Shown here: positions 36,186 through 43,789 of the stretch, piece after piece
How positions within the stretch are numbered: the first letter of the stretch is position 1
Layout: every line of letters begins with the position of its first letter
DNA from: a virus
Virus record (IMG/VR): IMGVR_UViG_3300021594_000641
Span: 124,001 to 188,000 of that record
Direction: 5' to 3' (one strand)
DNA: 64,000 nt
Program-made: the position numbers and the translations under genes
The notes under the pieces: generated by a model
Database searches by the model: none
Seen by the model: the letters and a program-made list of their open reading frames with translations, nothing else
What the model was told of the DNA's origin: nothing

Positions 36186-36434
36186 TTAAACCCCAACAGC
36201 AAGTTTGCAGACAGCTTCGCTAATAGCGTTGACTGACAAGTCGCAGCTATTCTTTGGAAGGCTCTCCGCTAACTTGGTTAGATCAAATCTTCCCTCGATC
36301 GTGTAAACGATATCGAGGTAGTCCAGGCTGTCTAAGCCCAGAGAGCTCAAAGGCTCGTCATGAGAAATGTTTTTTAAACCAGTAACCTCCTGTATGCACG
36401 CAGACACTTCATTCTTTACATCATCCTGAGACAT
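36186..36434 (-). CDS. Acyl carrier protein
   Basis: 82 residues from MSQDDVKNEV (GGAG five to six bases upstream; the longer frame runs into the previous gene). SLGLDSLDYLDIVYTIEGRF holds the DSL motif; Ser36 is the expected 4'-phosphopantetheine site. Four helices fit the sequence. ACP carries acyl or peptidyl groups as thioesters. No other fatty-acid or polyketide gene is seen here, so it must work with host enzymes or with an unrecognised phage partner, for example an acylated modification. The family call is firm. Confidence 0.88.
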   Translation of the reverse strand: MSQDDVKNEVSACIQEVTGLKNISHDEPLSSLGLDSLDYLDIVYTIEGRFDLTKLAESLPKNSCDLSVNAISEAVCKLAVGV

Positions 36435-36447
36435 GACCACTCCGTGC

Positions 36448-36669
36448 CTATGGGTACTCGCAAACTTGTGACCATAGTGTTTCATCCGCCGGGGTCACAG
36501 ACCAGCGGTTGAGCCCAAGCTTATCTTGCTGGTGCCTTCTTATACTATCTACGACTCTTCTGAGTTCAAGTAGAAGTGAGTCTATTTCTTTTAAAGTTTC
36601 TTTGTCCGCACAATCTTGTTTTTGTTCTACGTACTTGCCTATTATCTTTCTTACGTCTTCATACGCCAT
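36448..36669 (-). CDS. Hypothetical helical protein (73 aa)
   Basis: 73 residues, mostly alpha-helical and charged: MAYEDVRKIIGKYVEQKQDC, KETLKEIDSLLLELRRVVDS, then HQQDKLGLNRWSV and a short end. A coiled-coil dimer is likely. It lies three bases below the RuvC-like gene and just above the ACP gene. No family is recognised. Confidence 0.55.
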   Translation of the reverse strand: MAYEDVRKIIGKYVEQKQDCADKETLKEIDSLLLELRRVVDSIRRHQQDKLGLNRWSVTPADETLWSQVCEYP

Positions 36670-36672
36670 AGC

Positions 36673-37335
36673 TTAGTCCTCTGCAGAATCATCCTTAGGT
36701 TCAGCGAAACTTAAACCTTTAGCATAATTCTCCAGGGCAAGCAAACAAACAAAAGCAGAGTCGGCAGCGTTATCAAACCCGGCTGACTCGTAGTTAACCG
36801 GATCGTAGTCTGTTTTAAACATTTCATTACAAGCTTTTATCATGTCTGACTTGTTGGCATTTCCTTTTCCCGTGGCTCTTTTCTTTATTGTGCCTATCGG
36901 GAAACTTCCACAAGGAATTCCATTTTCTTCTGCCCAGGTGCATACCGTTGCCTTGAGGGCTCCAAAAAATTCACAAGAGGTAGCTGCCCTAGCCAGTATA
37001 GAGTGCATGTTGAACTTGGTTAACTTTTCAGAAGGCGTGTACTTGACGTCTTCAAAAGCAATTATGTCTGGTTTAAGAATAGACAAAAATTGCCTTAAAC
37101 GAACAAATCTGAGCGCGCCGCTGTCATAGGAGCCGGCTGAAAGATCCCACTGACCTATGTGCATTTCTATATTTTCAGGAGCTACTAGCTGCTTTTCTTT
37201 TATGTAACAGTAGCTGTACCCACAGTTAGTGCCTAAGTCTAAACCTAATACTATATTTGTTTTAGGTTCGGCTGGTGGTTTTATAAAAAATTCTTTAAAA
37301 ACCCACGGGTCACTACACATGTTGTACTTACGCAC
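36673..37335 (-). CDS. RuvC-like Holliday junction resolvase
   Basis: 220 residues. The RNase H-like catalytic set is visible: GLDLGTNCGYSY (Asp33), IIAFEDVKY (Glu95/Asp96), and AGFDNAADSAFVCLL (Asp188, Asp192), with KRATGKGNANKSDMI as the typical basic loop before the last acids. RuvC resolves four-way junctions and branched DNA before packaging. The start is GTG at 37335; an in-frame ATG at 37320 is possible. It lies downstream of the DnaQ-like exonuclease. Divergent from host RuvC but of phage type. Confidence 0.85.
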   Translation of the reverse strand: MRKYNMCSDPWVFKEFFIKPPAEPKTNIVLGLDLGTNCGYSYCYIKEKQLVAPENIEMHIGQWDLSAGSYDSGALRFVRLRQFLSILKPDIIAFEDVKYTPSEKLTKFNMHSILARAATSCEFFGALKATVCTWAEENGIPCGSFPIGTIKKRATGKGNANKSDMIKACNEMFKTDYDPVNYESAGFDNAADSAFVCLLALENYAKGLSFAEPKDDSAED

Positions 37336-37349
37336 TGGCTGGCTCTTTC

Positions 37350-38099
37350 TTAATTGCGTTCCAATTCCTTATATTCCTGGAACAAGTAATGAGTCAGTAA
37401 ACAGTCAAAGTCTGCTTCGTGCGCTTTATTCATGTCCAGGTTATGCTTTTTAGCCAAGTCGTATTTAACCGAGCAATGGTTATCCAAAGAGCCTTTTACA
37501 GAAGACCCTCCAAGCCTGTAAGCTCTTTTGCAAAAGTCTAACCAAGTCTCTTCGTCCGATATCTCTGGGAAAAGCTGAACGCTTTTTTCTATGCTCAAAG
37601 TGTCCAGGTACTCGTCAGGTTTGAACTTTAAACGCATACCTCCTTCAGATATTTCGCTGAGTATTCTGTCTAACATTGGTTGGTCTAATCTTAAACCGTT
37701 ATGCGCTATAAACTTAAATCCGTTTTTCTTGCATTCATTAACTAAGCTGTGAAATTCTCTAAGAACTTTTTCTGGGATATCCCCTTGTCTCAACCTGTCT
37801 ACTGATATTCCGTATACCTTGCCTGTAGCTACACCTTTTTTGTATTCAAACTGATTTTTAGTCCTAGCTATTCTATCGGATATCCAGTAATGAAACTCAG
37901 GCGGTTGACCCCTTAACCAGTTTAAAGTCCTAGAGCCAGAGTCAACCACCTTGTTGTTTTCAACTACTGCCCAGCCTATTTGGCCAGGAATGTCTATTGT
38001 CAAATCCAGGCCCGTAGTCTCTATGTCAAAAACTAGATAGCTATCTGGAAGCTTACCTAATTTTTCAGAGGCGTATTTGAGCCACGAGCCAGGATTCAT
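37350..38099 (-). CDS. DnaQ-like DEDDh 3'-5' exonuclease
   Basis: 249 residues. Exo I FDIETTG (Asp25, Glu27), Exo II IAHNGLRLDQPMLD, Exo III HEADFDCLLTHYLF near ~226-238. The HxAxxD form marks the DEDDh class. It probably degrades DNA or RNA ends or proofreads; the phage PolA already has its own 3'-5' domain, so a repair or recombination role is likely. It lies between the RuvC-like gene and a 169-residue unknown. Confidence 0.85.
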   Translation of the reverse strand: MNPGSWLKYASEKLGKLPDSYLVFDIETTGLDLTIDIPGQIGWAVVENNKVVDSGSRTLNWLRGQPPEFHYWISDRIARTKNQFEYKKGVATGKVYGISVDRLRQGDIPEKVLREFHSLVNECKKNGFKFIAHNGLRLDQPMLDRILSEISEGGMRLKFKPDEYLDTLSIEKSVQLFPEISDEETWLDFCKRAYRLGGSSVKGSLDNHCSVKYDLAKKHNLDMNKAHEADFDCLLTHYLFQEYKELERN

Positions 38100-38111
38100 C
38101 GCTTCTCCAAA

Positions 38112-38621
38112 CTATCGTCGCTTGAAAATTTTCCAAGGCCTGACGATGTAATCGTACCAGCGAATCCTAGCTTTGTTTATAAAAGCTTGCTTTGCTTTAA
38201 AGCCCGCTTCAATTATATGCGCGTCGTTAAAAGGAGGATCGTCTGAATCGACGTGGACGTCTCTTATCGCATAGAAAAAAGCGCCTGTGATGACTTGCCC
38301 CATACGCACAAGAATTACGGCTTGATGCGAAGGAGGCAAGTCAAAAAAGCCACAGGCTGCGATAGCTTCTTCTGGAGACTTGTAACCTTTGTCTCCTTGG
38401 TCTAAACAAGCTTTAAAATAATTAGCATATCTCTCAACCAGAACACCAAGGTCATTTTCAGAAATGTTGAACTTTTCTATTAGCTCTTTAGCTATAGGTT
38501 CCGACACTTCATTCTCATAAGCCATCAAAGCAGACTTCATGAGGTTAGGCCAAGCGTAAGCAATGTCCCTACTAGGGTTGTACCTGCGCCTGTCTACATG
38601 ACCTTTGATGTTCATACCCAT
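38112..38621 (-). CDS. Hypothetical protein (169 aa)
   Basis: 169 residues with AAAGGA before the ATG: IKGHVDRRRYNPSRDIAYAW, PIAKELIEKFNISENDLGVL, AVILVRMGQVITGAFFYAIR, then a basic C-terminus (RIRWYDYIVRPWKIFKRR). It reads mostly helical. No family is recognised. The gene lies 2 bases downstream of thyX. Confidence 0.55.
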   Translation of the reverse strand: MGMNIKGHVDRRRYNPSRDIAYAWPNLMKSALMAYENEVSEPIAKELIEKFNISENDLGVLVERYANYFKACLDQGDKGYKSPEEAIAACGFFDLPPSHQAVILVRMGQVITGAFFYAIRDVHVDSDDPPFNDAHIIEAGFKAKQAFINKARIRWYDYIVRPWKIFKRR

Positions 38622-38623
38622 GT

Positions 38624-39325
38624 CTACTGTCCTTTCTCTCCCTCAGGGTTATATCCGTGCTTTTCACGCCAGTTACTTATGCTAACAGGAAAAACAGGCT
38701 CGGCAAGCTTGAGTAGAGCTTTAGCGTACTGCCGTATTTCCCATTGGGCATCAGAACCTAGCCTAAGTTTAAGGAAGTGCAATAGAGATCGCAAGTTGCA
38801 TGAAGCCCACATAGCGCTATACATGCCTACGGGTAAAACAGACCTAGCTAATTCCTTAGCTAGCCCTCCAGCTATAAGTTTTTTATAACTTACAACAGAC
38901 ATGACGTAAGAATTTATAATCACATCTGTCAGCTCCTGGTTCTCGAAAGATTCTCCAGAAGCCTGCTTGTTTACCTTAGCCTGTCTCCTAAGCTCTTTAG
39001 GCACATAGCATTCAATGTCTATATCTTTACCGCCTTCCAAATACCTCATGCTCCATTCATTATAAGACCATCCAACTCTATGCCTGTGCCACTCCCTAAA
39101 AACAAATATGGGAGCTTTTATTTCAAAAGTGAGAATGTTGTGCTCCATGGGTGTTCCATGGTCGTGGTCTGCCAAATAAGCTATTAGCTTTTTGTCTCTT
39201 TCAGAAACTTCATCAACTCTTTTTGCGTAAGATACTCTAGCTGAGTTTACTACGCTCAAGTCTCCGCCTGTCTTTTGAATAAGCCTTACTTCTGAAACAC
39301 CGTCTCCCAAAGGATCAATCGTCAT
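38624..39325 (-). CDS. thyX: Flavin-dependent thymidylate synthase ThyX
   Basis: 233 residues. ThyX converts dUMP to dTMP with FAD, NADPH and methylene-THF. The signature region REWHRHRVGWSYNEWSMRY is present; by eye, eight residues separate RHR from the last Ser (RHR-x8-S) rather than the usual seven, a one-residue insertion. SARVSYAK, HGTPMEHNILTFEIKAPIFV and ASCNLRSLLHFLKLRLGSDA are other family motifs. It is coupled to the upstream 304-residue gene (ATGA overlap). With dCTP deaminase it feeds dTTP synthesis for the phage. Confidence 0.9.
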   Translation of the reverse strand: MTIDPLGDGVSEVRLIQKTGGDLSVVNSARVSYAKRVDEVSERDKKLIAYLADHDHGTPMEHNILTFEIKAPIFVFREWHRHRVGWSYNEWSMRYLEGGKDIDIECYVPKELRRQAKVNKQASGESFENQELTDVIINSYVMSVVSYKKLIAGGLAKELARSVLPVGMYSAMWASCNLRSLLHFLKLRLGSDAQWEIRQYAKALLKLAEPVFPVSISNWREKHGYNPEGEKGQ

Positions 39326-40236
39326 AACACTTCCTTTCTTGACATCTCACGTCCTGTTGTGTCTTCGTACCTTACGCAGTTTAAACACTTGTCAGAAGAA
39401 GAACTTGGGCTAAACAAAGAATCTGAACCGCAATAACCACAAACATCAACAACATAAGTCTCACCGTGTGTTGCCGCCGAGCACCTGTCCTTTCCCATCC
39501 AGCAGTTATAGCAAGGAAGTTTAGCCTCAGGTTGCGATATCGGGCAGTTAAACCCAATACGCTTCCTTAGCTTTATTAGGTTTTTATTCCAGTTCTTCAT
39601 GGCAGAAGACACAACAACTTCAGAAAAAGAAGGCTTGTTGTCTCTAGCCAACTCTGGAGAAAACCACCCCGCAAACCTCATCCAGAACAATTCCCTTTCA
39701 TCTTTAAAAGGAGTTTTCTTGTAAGGAGCAGAAAATCCTAAAGCTTTTGAAATGCCTTTTAGGTACTTAAGCCCCAAAAACTTTTCAATAGTTTTGCCGG
39801 CTGCTGGGCCTGTCAAAACAAATAGAGTGTAAATGCAGCCCCTGTTGCGCGTGTGCCTAGAAGAAGGATTCAACAAGAAAGGTCTGCAGCTCTTAACTTG
39901 GACAACTCCCCATCCTGAGTGCGTCATTGAAATAGTGGAGCACACAGGGACACCTTGTTTCAACAAAGGTATATTCCCCGCAATCCTCCAAGCTGTTTCA
40001 CCGACTTCGTTATCCGTAACTAAGCCGCCTTTCAAGTGGCTTATCGAATCAACGATGACTTGGTCCGACAAGCCCGCAGGTAAACACTTGCGAACTTGTC
40101 GGACCAGATCAAAGAACTCCCTAGACGAAGAGTCTTCCTGGAAGTATCCAGAAAAGGCAGCCTTTAGACATTTAGCTCTGGTAATAGCGTCAGAAATGTC
40201 AAAGTAGACTCCTTTAGGAAGCTCTCCTAAACTCAT
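39322..40236 (-). CDS. Unknown Cys-rich protein (304 aa)
   Basis: 304 residues. The core has WGVVQVKSCRPFLLNPSSRH and NRGCIYTLFVLTGPAAGKTI. The C-terminal quarter is a likely double zinc ribbon: LPCYNCWMGKDRCSAATHGE, DVCGYCGSDS, DKCLNCVRYEDTTG. The zinc part suggests nucleic-acid binding. The start overlaps the stop of the Lys/Ala-rich gene (ATGA), and it is coupled to thyX downstream. No family is recognised. Confidence 0.6.
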   Translation of the reverse strand: MSLGELPKGVYFDISDAITRAKCLKAAFSGYFQEDSSSREFFDLVRQVRKCLPAGLSDQVIVDSISHLKGGLVTDNEVGETAWRIAGNIPLLKQGVPVCSTISMTHSGWGVVQVKSCRPFLLNPSSRHTRNRGCIYTLFVLTGPAAGKTIEKFLGLKYLKGISKALGFSAPYKKTPFKDERELFWMRFAGWFSPELARDNKPSFSEVVVSSAMKNWNKNLIKLRKRIGFNCPISQPEAKLPCYNCWMGKDRCSAATHGETYVVDVCGYCGSDSLFSPSSSSDKCLNCVRYEDTTGREMSRKEVL

Positions 40237-40445
40237 CGTTTGGTAGCCGCCTTGGCCTTACTGGCCATCTTAGTATTGGTAGACTTGGCGCGAGTCTTTG
40301 TAGTCGCCTTGCTTGTTGTAGCTTTAGCCGGCTTAGACTTAGCCTTAGTCTTAGCAGGCATAGTAGCCTTGGCCTTGCTGGCGCAGACAGGCTTTGTTTT
40401 ATTGACAATCTTAGTCATAACCGTATCCATCTTAGCATTCTTCAT
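40233..40445 (-). CDS. Lys/Ala-rich histone H1-like protein (70 aa)
   Basis: 70 residues almost entirely Lys, Ala, Thr, Ser: MKNAKMDTVMTKIVNKTKPV, then KAKATMPAKTKAKSKPAKAT and TSKATTKTRAKSTNTKMASK. This composition matches bacterial or eukaryotic H1-like tails and phage nucleoid-binding proteins. AAAAGGG precedes the ATG. It probably binds DNA non-specifically, for compaction or host-chromosome effects. It is translationally coupled to a Cys-rich unknown and thyX. Confidence 0.65.
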   Translation of the reverse strand: MKNAKMDTVMTKIVNKTKPVCASKAKATMPAKTKAKSKPAKATTSKATTKTRAKSTNTKMASKAKAATKR

Positions 40446-40502
40446 ATTAACCCTTTTCTGATGCCTTCGTTAAAAACCTAAATAGCGATAGAAGGCGTAA
40501 CG

Positions 40503-41222
40503 CTACTTAGTGGTCTGATTTGGAGTAAAGCCTTTTCCTATGGGCCTCTCGGTTTTACTCGCTCCTCTCCTTTGAGCAGCAGATTCTTTTCCAAAAGAGT
40601 CTGCGTTTATAGCCACTCCTTCCTTGGTGTGTCTAAGTTTAAGATCGTTTTGAGCCAGGAGTATGCCCAAAGCCACATCTCCACCGCAGTGTTTTAACTC
40701 CTTTATAGGCCAATCGTAAGTTCTTAAAACATCGGTTCTAATGCACCACCATCCTCCAGTAGCGAATCTAGGAAACTGAGGAATAGGCTTACCTCTATAC
40801 CAAGGTTGAGTTTCACACCAAGCCCTTTGATCTGCGCCGTACTTTATACCGTAGACAGATCCCAGCATGTCGCAGCTTTCCATGTCTTTTTCAATACTAG
40901 AAAGCCACAAAGGCAAGTTGTCGGCTTTGATGTAGCTGTCATCATCAAACCACATTAGGTAATCAGTTGTTATTGGTTTGCTGTAAAACAGCTCACGCAT
41001 CATTGGATACTTAAATATTTGTGGGTTTGCCTCCCTGGTGGTTATTGAATCTCTTCTAGACAATACGTAATTTGAAGTCTCGTCGCAGACTTCGTTTAAG
41101 CCTACGCGAAGTTCTATAAGACCTAGCTCGTTCAACTTGAAAAGAGGTTCCAAGCATCTGCGAGCTAGATCTGGGTAGTCACCATATAAGAGGGCGCAGA
41201 CTGTAAACTTAATATCAGCCAT
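40503..41222 (-). CDS. GT-A-type glycosyltransferase-like protein
   Basis: 239 residues from MADIKFTVCALLYGDYPDLA; the ATG lies inside the stop of the upstream gene. The DxD-like motif is MWFDDDSYIKA (DDDS at 93-96). TGGWWCIRTDVLRTYDWPIK and LKHCGGDVALGILLAQ follow, as in GT2 and related hexosyltransferases. It probably uses an NDP-sugar and metal. It lies far from the fibre-linked transferases, in the middle of the nucleotide-metabolism region. Confidence 0.75.
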   Translation of the reverse strand: MADIKFTVCALLYGDYPDLARRCLEPLFKLNELGLIELRVGLNEVCDETSNYVLSRRDSITTREANPQIFKYPMMRELFYSKPITTDYLMWFDDDSYIKADNLPLWLSSIEKDMESCDMLGSVYGIKYGADQRAWCETQPWYRGKPIPQFPRFATGGWWCIRTDVLRTYDWPIKELKHCGGDVALGILLAQNDLKLRHTKEGVAINADSFGKESAAQRRGASKTERPIGKGFTPNQTTK

Positions 41223-42114
41223 CTTTGTTCTTTTCTTTCTTTTCAGATACAAGCCTGTCGTAAGATTGCTTGAACTGAGGAATGAATTCTGCGCATTGCC
41301 GCTTTATAGTGTCTAGGGTGTCCTGGCACAACGTCAAGCCTTCAAACACTTCTTTCCTAGCTGATTCTCCGCTAGTGTCTGCCAAGCCTACACAGGCGTT
41401 TCCTACCAGCTCGACCATCTTGTCGCTAAACTTGCAAGCTGCCTGGTACAACTTTTTCAAAGTTTTAGGGACATCCATAGATATTTCTGAGTCGCCTGAA
41501 GGCGGATGAGAGACTGACTGAGTTGAAGGCTCAGGCTGGTCTTCTATGTCTTGCTGTGTTTCTATTACTACCACTCCAGTCGATTCAGATTCTTTTGGAG
41601 TGTCTTCAGTAATAAAACTGCTTTCGTCAGGATTGATGGTTATGTTGTTTGAAGCCATCAATTCTTGCAGTTTCCTTACTGACATCTTTTTTTCTACTGC
41701 TTCAGCAATCAAATTTTCTCTAGTCTGATCGTCCACGTGGACTAAAAGATTGAAATGACTCCAGCTCAAGCTGAAGTCGTTGTCTGAAAAGAATTCCATC
41801 AAATCTTGAAACTTAGCTATGTCTTCGTACATCTCGTAGAAAGAACATAGTTTGTAAGCGTAGCTGATACTGATTTCCAAAGCCTGAGCTAGAGTTGGCA
41901 CAGCGTTTTTGCCGTAGTCCACTTTCTCTTTACCGTCAAGACTTAAGCCATTCTTTACCAGGTGTATTGTCTTGCCCCTGGCGCGGTGAAACCTAAGGCT
42001 GTTCTTAAAGTGAGTGTTGCTAGCTTCGACTTCGCTGTAGTACACCTCTTTGAGCGGAGTGTTCATCATTGAGAAAGCTTGTTCCGTGCCTGATACAATT
42101 TGAACCTCTGACAT
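41215..42114 (-). CDS. DUF1016-N-like protein
   Basis: 299 residues. YSEVEASNTHFKNSLRFHRA, YGKNAVPTLAQALEISISYA, FSLSWSHFNLLVHVDDQTRE and KKMSVRKLQELM match the N-terminal winged-helix-like part of DUF1016/YhcG proteins. The PDDEXK nuclease half of YhcG is absent; instead there is an acidic low-complexity linker (ESESTGVVVIETQQDIEDQP) and a helical end. This may be a DNA-binding or regulatory protein. TGATG overlap with the upstream gene. The similarity is by eye. Confidence 0.5.
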   Translation of the reverse strand: MSEVQIVSGTEQAFSMMNTPLKEVYYSEVEASNTHFKNSLRFHRARGKTIHLVKNGLSLDGKEKVDYGKNAVPTLAQALEISISYAYKLCSFYEMYEDIAKFQDLMEFFSDNDFSLSWSHFNLLVHVDDQTRENLIAEAVEKKMSVRKLQELMASNNITINPDESSFITEDTPKESESTGVVVIETQQDIEDQPEPSTQSVSHPPSGDSEISMDVPKTLKKLYQAACKFSDKMVELVGNACVGLADTSGESARKEVFEGLTLCQDTLDTIKRQCAEFIPQFKQSYDRLVSEKKEKNKDG

Positions 42115-43259
42115 CACAACCTCATCTTTCCTGAAAGAAGCCTAAACGAAGACTGCTCAAGGTGATCCCTGACAGTCAGACTGTTACTGCCGTTATTCCC
42201 TTCGGCAAGTAACGCGATAAAAACATCCAAAGCCGTCTTTGAGTTTATATCAATTTTGTTTTCCAAATTGAAAGTTCTCAAAGACCCGTCACCCGACTGA
42301 GAATACATGAACCTTTGTAAAACCCTCCTGGAAGTGGAACCGTTAACCTTGTTTACTGCCATCTTTCTTTTAAACTCAGAAGCCCAGTTTTCTAAGTTTA
42401 TGGTTCCCTCTGAAATAGGCAGTCTGGAACAATACAGGGAAGACAACATGTCTGCAACCTTAGTTTCTGTTATTTCAAGTCTTTTAACTTGAACAGATTT
42501 TAAGAGGCTGCTCAGTCTAGCTGAGAAATCTTTTCCTTTATGATCCAAGCACCAAGAGTTAGTGTATGGAACCATGGTGCTGCCGATATTACCAAAAGAC
42601 ATAAACAGAGTTACTTTTACAGAGCTGTCTCCGCTCTCGCTGTTTGAGAACAGTAGGCCTACGCGAACAGGGGATAGAACATCGCTGTGACCTAGAGAGT
42701 CAAGGGTCATAGGTTCGCAAAAAGCAAACCTAGCCTGCATCTTTCTTCCGCTTATTGAACTTCTGAAAAAGGTATAAGACTCACCGAAACTTTTAAAGAC
42801 TTTTTCTATTTTTTCAAGAAGCTCAAAGTTTGGGAGTCTTTGGTATCTTGGCCCCACCAAACAGTCCAGTGTACCTGTCTGATTGTTCTTTATTGCTTTT
42901 TTACCTAAAAGATGAGTATTGAAGCGCCTTCTTACAAAAGTGTTATACAAGACGCACGCGTCATAGTCAGAATAAGCCTCATTAAACTTTTTGTTTGTTG
43001 AGCTGTTCACTGACATATTGCTTACTACGGTGTACAAGCCATTACACAAGAATCCACAAGCCTGCCTTAAGGCTTGCCAGCTGAGCTTGTACCCTCCGCT
43101 TATTGTTTTAAACCTGTCGTTAAGAGCCAACTGAGACGCATTGTCTACCGGAAACACTAGAGTGTTTTTTTCAATATTACTCAAATGATCTTTAAATAGC
43201 TTGTGCTGGCTTTCGCTAAAGTGAATTGTTTTTAGATCAGAAGCTATTTTTGACAGCAT
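42114..43259 (-). CDS. DUF932-like phage protein
   Basis: 381 residues. LLGKKAIKNNQTGTLDCLVG, then PRYQRLPNFELLEKIEKVFK, resembles the DUF932/phage-plasmid-like (TIGR03299) pattern of a short beta-ligand region and a helix-forming end. The N-terminus is helical. Members occur in many phages, with no known biochemical role. Seen only by motif reading, so moderate confidence. It is coupled to the downstream DUF1016-like gene. Confidence 0.45.
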   Translation of the reverse strand: MLSKIASDLKTIHFSESQHKLFKDHLSNIEKNTLVFPVDNASQLALNDRFKTISGGYKLSWQALRQACGFLCNGLYTVVSNMSVNSSTNKKFNEAYSDYDACVLYNTFVRRRFNTHLLGKKAIKNNQTGTLDCLVGPRYQRLPNFELLEKIEKVFKSFGESYTFFRSSISGRKMQARFAFCEPMTLDSLGHSDVLSPVRVGLLFSNSESGDSSVKVTLFMSFGNIGSTMVPYTNSWCLDHKGKDFSARLSSLLKSVQVKRLEITETKVADMLSSLYCSRLPISEGTINLENWASEFKRKMAVNKVNGSTSRRVLQRFMYSQSGDGSLRTFNLENKIDINSKTALDVFIALLAEGNNGSNSLTVRDHLEQSSFRLLSGKMRL

Positions 43260-43268
43260 GGCTTATAC

Positions 43269-43787
43269 TCACAAGCTGGGAAACTCCCAAGAAATAGTTT
43301 CTAGCAGTTGAGTAAACGGCTCTATTACAAACGGCATCTCTTCTTTTGACAATCTTTTTTTTATCCAAAAACCATTTGGTGTCTTATCGTCAAGAGTAGG
43401 CATTCTGTGAATGCAACAAACTCCAAATCTCGGCCAGGTAAAAACACAACCAGTGACCCTGGAGTCATACTCTGGTTTCAAGCTGTCTATCTCTACCCAT
43501 CCTTCAAAGCATGGAGTTTTTGTAAACCTGTTTTTAAGTTCTCCGAAGATATCCCTCTGGTATTGAACTTTTCTTCTGCCGATAAAAATAGGGAAGCTTT
43601 GAAATTTGGTAACAAACCACAACAAACTTGGTTTTGACCCTGTTTCTGATTTGCACATTGAAACAAGCATTCCGTAGGAAGGAGCTCCTACGGAATGCTT
43701 TAATATCGTCTTTATGACGGTCTCGTCAGTGTCGAACGATTCATCTGAAGCGTTTCCAACATTCAAGACTTCGTCATAAAAACTCAT
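43269..43787 (-). CDS. Hypothetical protein (172 aa)
   Basis: 172 residues: MSFYDEVLNVGNASDESFDT, HSVGAPSYGMLVSMCKSETG, PSLLWFVTKFQSFPIFIGRR, RVTGCVFTWPRFGVCCIHRM. It begins 2 bases after the recombinase stop. A mixed alpha/beta fold is likely. No family is recognised; its place suggests a link to recombination. Confidence 0.55.
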   Translation of the reverse strand: MSFYDEVLNVGNASDESFDTDETVIKTILKHSVGAPSYGMLVSMCKSETGSKPSLLWFVTKFQSFPIFIGRRKVQYQRDIFGELKNRFTKTPCFEGWVEIDSLKPEYDSRVTGCVFTWPRFGVCCIHRMPTLDDKTPNGFWIKKRLSKEEMPFVIEPFTQLLETISWEFPSL

Positions 43788-43789
43788 TG

